A stretch of 64,000 nt of DNA, taken from positions 2,480,001 to 2,544,000 of the forward strand of contig JARKIP010000042.1 in assembly GCA_029990175.1 (NCBI GenBank). The letters are read 5' to 3'. The position numbers and the translations under genes were made by a program. This document shows positions 56,327-64,000 of this stretch, one piece after another. This DNA comes from Petunia secreta (taxonomy: Eukaryota; Streptophyta; Magnoliopsida; Solanales; Solanaceae). The notes below the pieces were generated by a model. The model was not told where the DNA came from. It did not search any database and saw nothing but the letters and a program-made list of their open reading frames with translations. Numbering within the stretch: the stretch's first letter is position 1; each line of letters opens with the position of its first letter.

Positions 56327-58239
56327 ACAACAGAATAACAACAAAAAACCCAGTGCAATCCCATAAGTGGGGTCTCGGGAGGGTGAGATGTGTGCAAACC
56401 TTACCCCCACTAAGGTGGAGAGGCTTTTTCCGATAGATCCTCGGCTTTAGAAAAACATTGGAAAATTTTTAAAGGCAAACAAATATTTGAAAATAAGATG
56501 AACACAAACAACGTAAGAAACACCATTAATGCTCAAGAAATCATATAAAACTACTATAGTCAGGGCAGGCACAAGAGTCCAATAGCGAAAAGGGCAAGAT
56601 AAGACTACTATGCGTAAGAAAAACACAGCTAAAATGACAGCACTGAATCGCGTTTTACCTAACTACCCTAATTCTAGACCTCCACGCTTTGTCATGTCCT
56701 CGGTGACCTGGAGGTGAGCCATATCATGTTGAATCACCACACCCCAATGCTTCTTTGTTCTGCCTCTACCTCTCCGCAGACCCAGCACAGCCAGCCGCTC
56801 ACACCTCCTCATCCGTGCGTCGGTGCCCTTTCTCTTCACATGGCCATACCATCGCAAACTTACTTCTCGCATCTTGTCCACCACTAAGGCCACTCCCACT
56901 TTATCACGAATGACCTCATTCCTAATCTTATCCAACCTCGTGTTCCCACACATCCATCTAAGCATACGCATCTTTGCTACGCTCATCTTCTGAATGTGCA
57001 TGGTCTTGACTGGCCAACACGCTGCGCCGTATAACATAGCTGGTCTAACGACCGCTTTGTAGAACTTACCTTTAAGTCTAGGTGCCACTTCCTTATCGCA
57101 TAGGACACCAGACGCGAGTCTCCAGTTCATCCATCCTGCCCCTATACGGTGGGTAACATCCTCGTCAATTTCTCCATTACCTTGAATGATGGCACCAAGG
57201 TACTTGAAGCTCCTCTTTTGGGGAATTGCCTGTGAATCCAGCGTCACCTCCACCCCATGCCTCCTGCGATGCTTCTCTAAACTTGCACTCCATGTACTCT
57301 GTCTTTGTTCTGCTCAGCCTCAAACCCTTAGACCCTAAGGGATGCCTCCAACACTCCAGCTTGTCCTGAACTCCGTTGTGAGTCTCATCGACCAACACTA
57401 TATCATCGACAAATAACATACACCATGGAACCTCCCCTTGTATGCCCCTAGTCAATTCGTCCATCACCAACGCAAATAAGAACGGACTAAGAGCTAACCC
57501 TTGGTGCAATCCCATATCGACTGGGAAATGATTGGAGTCTCCTCCTACTGTTCTCACACGGGTCTTGGCTCCATCGTACATGTCCTTAACCGCGCTAATA
57601 TACGCCACAGAAACACCTTTAGAATCCAAGCATCTCCACAAAACCTTCTTTGAGACTTTGTCATAAGCCTTCTCCAGGTCAATGAACACCATATGTAAGT
57701 CCTTTCTCTTGTCCCTGTACTGCTCAATCAACTTCCTCAAAAGGTGGATGACTTCGATGGTCGATCGCCCAGGCATGAAAACGAATTGGTTCTCCGAGAT
57801 TGTTACTTCCCTCCTCATCCTCTTCTCAACCACCCTCTCCCATACTTTCATGGTGTGACTCAATAGTTTGATGCCCCTACGATTGTTGCAATCTTAAACA
57901 TCTCCTTTGTTCTTGTGCAAGGAATCATAGTACTCCACCTCCATTCTTCAGGCATCTTGGCCGTCGCAAGGATAATATTAAACAACCCAGTTAGCCAGGT
58001 TAAACCTGTTCTTCCTACACTCTTCCAAAATTCTACTGGAATCTCGTCCGGTCCGGTCGCTCTTCCGCCTCTCATCTTGCGTATTGCCTCCTAAACCTTT
58101 TAAACCCCAATACACCTGCAGTGCCTAGTATCACGGCAGTGACTCTCCGAGTGCTCGAGATGACCTAGCACAATGTTCCTTTCCACTTCATCATTTAGAA
58201 GTCTATGGAAGTACTCTTCCCACCTTCGTCGGATGTGTG
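56327..58239 (-). mobile_element. RTE-type LINE, 5'-truncated
   Basis: A 1.9-kb non-LTR element inserted in the 3' LTR of element C. Its 3' end (plus-strand left) has an AACAACAGAATAACAAC simple tail followed by AACCCAGTGCAATCCCATAA and GGGGTCTCGGGAGGG, the 3' UTR signature of RTE-type LINEs common in Solanaceae. Compared with the 5' LTR, about 15 bp of target (AATTGGCTATATTAA) is lost at the site. The endonuclease and N-terminal RT are missing, as expected for 5' truncation. Confidence 0.88.
56663..58075 (-). pseudogene. LINE reverse transcriptase, frameshifted
   Basis: Minus strand, in order: GRATGPDEIPVEFWK, WRWSTMIPCTR (frameshift near 57860), ENQFVFMPGRSTIEVIHLLR, MVFIDLEKAYDKV, MGLHQGLALSPFLFALVMDE and the catalytic FVDDIVLVDE (both Asp present, usual form FADD). 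A second frameshift near 57215 leads into the C-terminal part FKYLGAIIQGNGEIDEDV, MLYGAACWPVK and RMLRWMCGNTRLDKIRNE. This C-terminal series is typical of the RTE clade. The enzyme primes reverse transcription on nicked target DNA; this copy is inactive. Confidence 0.9.
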
Positions 58240-59046
58240 CCTAAAGGTGCGATATTTACTATTTGATAAAATGTGCATTAGAAAGCAAGCATTTACGTGT
58301 GTTACCCCCTATATAAATATTACATACTTAAATGTGGCGGTATTACGTAATTTTACATCATTTAGGTTATTTATCAAAATATGATTGTTCGTGTAATTTT
58401 AGTGCAATTATAGTATTTAAAAGATAATTGTGGCTTTTTGTGCAATTTTAAGTACATTTGTAGTATTTTAAAAATATTTGTAGCTATTTATACGTAATTA
58501 ATTTAATTTGTATCCCAATTTCCTTTATGTTCGTATTTTACTTTTCTGTTCATTTTGTTTTATACAATATATATATATGCACATATTTATATCTTTCTTT
58601 ATTTCGCACCTTTAAGTTAAATATTTTGCCGGGTAAAATATTCGTTCTTTATTTTTGAATTTTATCTACCACATTCTTTTGAATTCAAAATTTTATTTGA
58701 ATTTGAATTATTTCAAGTCAATCTTTCAAATCCCACAATTCCTTTTCAAAACATATTTTCCTATATTTTCTCTAAGAAAAATCTCATCACTATTGAACCC
58801 GGACGAATTCCCAACCAGCTACATCTTCTACACCATACATTATCCTCCCCTAATAAATTTTCTATACTAGATACATTTTGCACTCCTTAATCTCCTAAAA
58901 AAATCATTCCCTTCCTTACAAAACCCCTCCCCAACGTCTCTCCCTTAGAATGCTCCATCAGATCCCTTAATATGGGAATTTTCCAACTGATCCTAAAAAT
59001 GACTGCATACGCAGACCCCACCCTAGAGCCTTCTTCCTCCAACATA
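58240..59046 (+). repeat. Element C 3' LTR, second fragment
   Basis: Resumes at CCTAAAGGTGCGATATTT, matching 23620 onward, passes the short TA tract at about 58567-58577 that corresponds to the viral insertion site, and continues as the equivalent of 48284-48682 up to the MITE. Confidence 0.9.
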
Positions 59047-59305
59047 CTCCCTCTGTCCCAATTTATGTGGCACTTTTCGCTTTTCGAGATTCAAACTGCA
59101 TGAACTTTGACCAACATTTCAAGACGTATTTTTTCACCAAAATAATATGAGAAAAGTTGTAACTTAAAGTACGTTTCAAGTAGTTTTCAAAAATATAAAT
59201 TTTAATATTAAAATATTGAGTTAATCTAATCAAATTTAGCTTCAAAGTTTAGTCAAATTGACTCTCGAAAAGCGAAAAGTGCCATATAAATTGGGACGGA
59301 GGGAG
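59047..59305. mobile_element. Stowaway-type MITE in the 3' LTR
   Basis: A 259-bp element starting CTCCCTCTGTCCCAATTTAT and ending ATAAATTGGGACGGAGGGAG, with TA duplicated at 59045-59046 and 59306-59307. The inverted repeats extend inward (GTGGCACTTTTCGCTTTTCG against CGAAAAGCGAAAAGTGCCAT). The 5' LTR has a single TA at 48681-48682 in the same context, proving the boundaries. Confidence 0.97.
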
Positions 59306-61294
59306 TATACATTGCATCAATACATACACAAAACAGACACCAAAAATATACAGTATAAAAAACCTCCAACAAGGAGACACACTCTCCTCCTTCCAATACA
59401 CAACACTCCCTCCATTATACATCATTAGATACAACACATACGCACAACATACAAGAAAAGATACACCATGAGAAATCTCTCCTTTCCACCACAGAGATGA
59501 GAACAACATCCACAACTAGAGGACTCCACTTTTGGGTCTTCTTCCTCAGCGAAATCCACACACACTTCACAAACAACCAATACACGCACACACGCACCAC
59601 CATTCTCTGATCCTCTTATCCACAATATCCATGAACACGACATACACATTCCCACCTCGTTTCTCCACCATTACAGACTTCTTCTCACCATTGTACATAA
59701 TACCCACTTCCCATACACCATTAAAACCACCGATACACACACCTACATACAGAAATTAGAAATAGGGGATGGGGGTAAGGGAACATCGGTGAGCACCATC
59801 GCCTAGAACCCCACCGGAATTCCGGTGACTGGTCACCCAATCGTCTTGTCTGTTGTTTGGATCTACTGATTATCGGCGTCAACAAAAAGATAAGAAGGGT
59901 GTTAAAGAGACGCTGCTGTTAGGGGGCTTGACAGTCACTCCACCTTTTTTAGTTCGCCATCACCGGAAAATCGAGTTCTGGCATATCTTTTTCCTGGGCA
60001 TCTGCTTCGTGTATATTTCGTTGATTTTTCTGAGTTTTACAGGTCTTTCATCACCTGTTTGCCTGCTCTCCACTTCGATTCGCGTGCCACCTCGCCGTTG
60101 TCATTGTTCGACCGTTGGAATCGTCTTTTCCCATTTTCTGGATTTGTTTACTTTACTGCATATTATTGTTTGGCATATGAGTATTTGTGTTGAACTTTTG
60201 ACTTTTGTGTTGGGTTCCGCTGCGTATTTGTTCTATTAATTCTTTGGGTTTGACTTGTTTCTTAAGCTAGCCAGATTGATGGTTTGTTAAGATTTGGACT
60301 GACAATATGCAGTATATGCCGAAGTAGGCCCATGAAAATGTATTTATTTCTTTGAGGCCTTCACAATGACTTAGACAGAAATACAACGAATTGACGGACT
60401 AATTACGACCAAGAAAAATAATCATTTATTTGAGGCCTATTGACTGATTCGAACGGATACTACAGTCCCATTCCCACGTCCCTAAAATAAAAGGCTATGA
60501 TGACGTGTATGAGCTGTGATTGCAAAATGAGCTGGTGATGGAGTGGTGGGACCGGTACTTGGCGTGGCGACACGACCGGCCGGCGTGTTCGCAACCGTAC
60601 CGACATTTCTAACTTCTAGCCGATTCATACAAACCTGAGCCTACAATTTTATAAAATCCCTTTCCCCCTTTATTTTATTTTTATTATTATTCTGATATTT
60701 ATATTATTTATTACTATCATTATTATTTTATTAATACTAACTTATTTTCTTTATATTTTGCGAGGTACATCGTGGTGAAATTACTAAAGACAACCCTTTT
60801 CGAAAAAGGATAAAAATATTCCAACTCATTAACTTTATTTCATTTTATAAATTTTGTCTACAATTCTTACTAACTTGTTTGTTTATTTTGCAAGACACGT
60901 TTGGACAAAGCTTAGCCACTAGAAAAGAAGAACATTCATTACTTGTCTTTAAATTTATGTATCATGATTTAAAATTCAAATATTTTATTGCTTAGTTAGT
61001 TACTCACTTTAGAATCCCAATTATAAAGTCCAGCCGGTAACCACATTTGGTGGAGTTTGAGAGATGCCTAACCCCTTCCTCTCGAGTTAACTTAAACCTT
61101 TTACCTAGAATTTCTTGTTCATAGACTAAGTTTCGAAGTTAATTGTACAATTAGCTAGAAACAAAACAGATGTCCTGATACGCCTAGTTAAAAAATATGT
61201 TAGGTGGCGACTCCAACTCTTTACCCGTGAGTTACCTAATAAGTCGAGCCCTATTTCGAACTTTAACTGGTTCGGGTAAAAACAGGATGCGACA
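59306..61294 (+). repeat. Element C 3' LTR, third fragment
   Basis: Continues the LTR after the MITE and ends ACAGGATGCGACA, followed by the GAGAT duplication. It matches 48681-50636 with many substitutions and small indels, including about 40 bp (ACCGGCCGGCGTGTTCGC...) near 60574-60612 absent from the 5' LTR. Confidence 0.92.
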
Positions 61295-61299
61295 GAGAT
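61295..61299. repeat. Element C target-site duplication, right
   Basis: GAGAT, identical to 23563-23567. Confidence 0.93.
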
Positions 61300-61935
61300 C
61301 AGTGTACCAGTCAAAAACATTCCCTTTAAGGGAACAAACAAACTTCTTGACAAGATAGTGCCCATAAGTTCCGGTATTGTTGCACTTTTAAAAAAAGTGT
61401 GCAACCTGTAACTTTGGATTCCCTTTGCCATCAAATTATTAGAATTAGGGAGGTTGATATCCTTCAGGAATCTTCATGCTATCAATCCTGGAAGTGTATG
61501 ACTTTGCGTAAATAAAGGAGGATTTGGATGCAACCTCGTTTTTATCTTTAAGGGTTCCCTCGATAAACTCTTTTAGTTTATCGATGGATCTTAGGCCTTC
61601 AGATGAAACTTAAATTTCTCTGGTGAGTTCAACTTACTTTGTAGGGGGTACTCTTCATTGTAGTAGTGGTTCTCACCATTTCATGCATCACCATTGAAGA
61701 TTATAGAGAATAACATGGATTTTCTTGGACACGAAATTTGGACATGTCAAGCGGAGTGATCGGAGTGGCTCCTGTGCTCCGAATGTCGTCATCAGCCAAC
61801 AGAGAAGGATTCTTGGATGCAGACGCATCAAGTCAGGCAAGAACTTTATCGACCATTTCAGCAATGTGGTAGTCTTCTTTTGTCCTGCTTACAGAGGACT
61901 TCACGTCTAGAACTTCAATTGTTGGAGGGAAGAGA
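61295..61935 (-). pseudogene. Element D gag, upstream half
   Basis: On the minus strand, the block near 61600-61450 reads SIDKLKEFIEGTLKDKNEV, then YAKSYTSRIDSMKIPEGYQP. The capsid start NTGTYGHYLVKKFVCSLKGN runs to the WYTDL codons that abut element C at 61300. Collapsing the duplication, the reading continues into 23567 (EAGSIDS). Stops and small indels interrupt the upstream part. Confidence 0.82.
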
Positions 61936-61948
61936 TGAGAAGTAAACA

Positions 61949-61968
61949 TGGACCTACTGGGCGTGCTA
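61949..61968 (-). promoter_or_regulatory. Element D primer binding site region
   Basis: Minus strand TTAGCACGCCCAGTAGGTCC resembles the TTTGGCACGCCCGGTGGGAC phrase that follows the 5' LTR in many plant Ty3-gypsy elements, upstream of gag as expected. Confidence 0.6.
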
Positions 61969-62356
61969 AATTTATAGACTAGAAATTTGTTCCTGAAAAA
62001 TAATCAAAACAAAAAGTATCCACAAGTAGTATATAATTGATCAAAGTAACGTGTGTTACAATCTTTAGACTATCTTAAATCAAATATGTAATCCTCTAAT
62101 TTTTCTCCTCGGATTTTCAACTCAAAGGCTCCACTGCTTGTTCTTGAATTAGCAGATTGGACTTGGTCGTCGGATATGATCACGAATGTGATGACGACAT
62201 ATGTATGGAAAGACTTCTTGATATTCTGGAGGAGGGAAGGCTTGTAAGAATGGAATGCTTCTTGCTCTTGGGCAGAACGGAAGACTTTTATGTATGTATT
62301 TTGATGATCTTGTGACCTCTATTTATATTTATAAGTTAAGGCGGTATGTGATAAAT
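61969..62356 (-). repeat. Probable element D 5' LTR portion
   Basis: This lies upstream of the element D PBS on the minus strand. A TATA-like and leader-like composition (TTATAAATATAAATAGAGG near 62315-62337, minus strand) fits an LTR promoter. No second LTR exists in the window to fix its limits; it may be cut by the LTR starting at 62357. Confidence 0.45.
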
Positions 62357-63196
62357 GTCACACCCCATTTTTCGAGCTCGGATCGAGTTCAAAGGTAGGG
62401 TTTGATTGACTGACTCGTTTGGAACGAGTTCTGAGTCGCCACCTAATAAATTTGTATAGGCGTATTAGGTTACCTAAATCGTTTAAGTATCTAAATTTAA
62501 CTCCGGGTAGGTCTTGCTAGCAAAGATTCTAAGGTAAGAAGCCCTTATGACTCGGGAAGAAGGTATTAGGCACTTCCCGAGTCCCACTAAGAGTGGTTCC
62601 CGACCGAGTTTAAGATTTGGGATATTAGCTAAGCATGTAAGAAAGATTTCTAAAGGAAATTTTAAATGATTCTCAAGGTTAAATATGAACACAAGTTGTA
62701 ATAATGGCTAGGAATATAAATTGGATTTAAACAATTCAACTTAATGAAAATAGGTCCAGAAATCAAGGTCAAGCATTAAACAAAATATGCTGCGCAAATA
62801 AAAACATTCCAGCGTGTCTTAAAATTCTGAACCTTGCGTTTCTGGAGATGTGATATCTTGACTTTAGCGAGACTAGAAGCGTAGCAACGTCTATTATTCA
62901 AGGTATTCTCCCAAATGAATTTCATGACAGAAAACAGCTAATGTAAAAATATTTTTTGAAAACGATTTCCAAAAATACACAATAACTTAAACGGAAGGGA
63001 CAAAACAGAGATTATTGTATATAAAGAATATTAGTTATCTTTTGAAGGCATTTTGACATTAATTGTCAAGTACCATTTCATAGACAACTATTACTTTTTG
63101 GGGTCATAAAAATATCTACGTATATAGGAAGGTATTTGATAAAAAAAAATAAATGCACAAAGCAAGTCAAATGCATATAAAAGAACACGCACATAA

Positions 63197-63237
<41 letters not shown>

Positions 63238-64000
63238 TCATGCAATACATGTTAGGTGGTCTAATAAAGTGACTTCAATTTTTAGGGAAAAACATGTATG
63301 TGGTTAGATCGCATAATTATACCCCGAAAATAGTTGTAATATATTAGCTTGACCCCAAAGCTCATATCTTCTTCCTTATACACGTTTAATTAGTGTAAAG
63401 GAAGTATATATATTAGCTTTTCTTTGAAGAATATATTTTAAACTTTTGACAGAAAATTGGCCTGAACTGAAAGTTAGCCCATGCTCAGATTCTGCAGAAA
63501 TAAGTATTAGTTGAGATAAAATTACGAAAATAACCTTTATTAAAATAGCTTTGCAAAAATGGCCATCTACTCTTAAAACAAATCAGAATTACATAACTTT
63601 TAATTTCACAAACACTGCCTACTGGCAGACTCTAGTTTTTTTGCATAAATAAGCCTCAATTGAGGTAGTTTGCGAAAATAGCCTCTGTTTAAATAAAAAA
63701 TCAAAAATCCCTTCCCCTATTTAGGGAAATAAGCCCTGCAAATTCCAGAGTTTCAGCACTATGTTCCAGATTACAAAATTTCATATCAACCCCAATTTTC
63801 TATGGCAAAATTAACCACACAACATCAAAAAGAAAAGGAAGAGAAAAGGCCCCTGTATAGCCTACATATAGCAACAATTTGCTGCACTTTCTCTCACTGT
63901 TTTACTGCTATTTCAACAGCTTCTTCAGCACTTTATAGTGCCACAGTTATGTACAAATCGTGGGAATCCTAATGAATACAATAATAGGGTCTATGAGGAT
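62357..64000 (-). repeat. Probable Ogre/Tat-type LTR in minus orientation
   Basis: On the minus strand the sequence near 62440-62357 reads TTAGGTGGCGACTC, then further text, and ends GGGGTGTGACA. This is the same layout as the LTR end of element C (TTAGGTGGCGACTCCAACTC ... GATGCGACA). No PBS of the Ogre type follows at 62356, so it may be a solo or truncated LTR; it continues past the window end. A TA microsatellite lies at 63199-63232. No gene is seen. Confidence 0.55.

Larger units (their letters stand above)
23568..61294 (+). mobile_element. Element C: non-autonomous Ogre/Tat-like LTR element
   Basis: Two same-orientation LTRs, each about 2.8 kb once insertions are removed, bracket a 5.65-kb internal region with PBS (50640-50657) and PPT (56274-56290). 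They are flanked by the 5-bp duplication GAGAT. The PBS, the GGTGGCGACTCCAACTC phrase at the LTR end and the GGCAGCTG-GTGACACCC junction are typical of Ogre/Tat elements. The internal region has no gag, PR, RT or INT, so the element depended on others. The 37.7-kb span includes the pararetrovirus cluster, a LINE and a MITE inserted later. Confidence 0.9.

Noticed and set aside
59853..60239. 128-codon plus-strand frame in the 3' LTR with hydrophobic segments
   Set aside because: The equivalent part of the 5' LTR (49360-49618) is frameshifted, and there is no domain or start context.

Overview
The window is plant nuclear DNA made almost entirely of nested transposable elements and endogenous pararetrovirus; I see no ordinary host gene, tRNA or rRNA. 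Stowaway MITEs of a type common in the nightshade family, Tat/Ogre-type Ty3-gypsy elements and solendovirus/petuvirus-like pararetroviral DNA together suggest a large Solanaceae genome such as Nicotiana, Solanum or Capsicum. I cannot name the species.

Layout. 1-3525: a near-identical 1.42-kb direct repeat around a LINE fragment, fitting a 2.1-kb tandem duplication. 3811-5289: MITEs. 5290-16581: minus-strand Tat-lineage Ty3-gypsy element A, with both LTRs, a decayed gag-PR-RT-RH-aRH-INT, a 691-bp hAT-type MITE inside RT, and an intron-bearing extra gene in antisense between pol and the 3' LTR. Element A itself splits a MITE (5211-5289 / 16582-16713). 18018-21088: truncated plus-strand Ty3-gypsy element B. 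22080-23567 and 61295-62356: two halves of minus-strand Ty3-gypsy element D.

Element D's gag is split by element C (23568-61294), an Ogre/Tat-like LTR element flanked by a perfect 5-bp target duplication GAGAT. C has about 2.8-kb LTRs, a PBS, a PPT, a roughly 64-bp minisatellite before the PPT, and no recognisable pol, so it looks non-autonomous. Its 5' LTR is opened at a TA microsatellite by a 24.3-kb pararetrovirus cluster (23974-48257). Its 3' LTR carries a 5'-truncated RTE-type LINE (56327-58239) and a Stowaway MITE (59047-59305), whose empty site survives in the 5' LTR.

The viral cluster is a head-to-tail array: RT-RH-ORF2; MP-CP-PR-RT-RH-ORF2; MP-CP-PR-RT; then two 3,031-bp CP-PR-RT units made by joining RT to CP at a 10-bp microhomology; then RH-ORF2, a promoter with TATA box, a leader and an 8-nt remnant of the initiator-tRNA-Met primer site. 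Stops and frameshifts shared by all copies show that amplification happened in the host chromosome after decay. Five of six copy-specific stops are C:G to T:A changes, as expected for methylated, silenced DNA. The polyproteins are broken in every copy; only the downstream ORF (521 codons) is intact in two of three copies.

Relative order of events: D, then C inside D, then (order unknown) virus, LINE and MITE inside the LTRs of C. 62357-64000 looks like part of another Ogre/Tat-type LTR in minus orientation.
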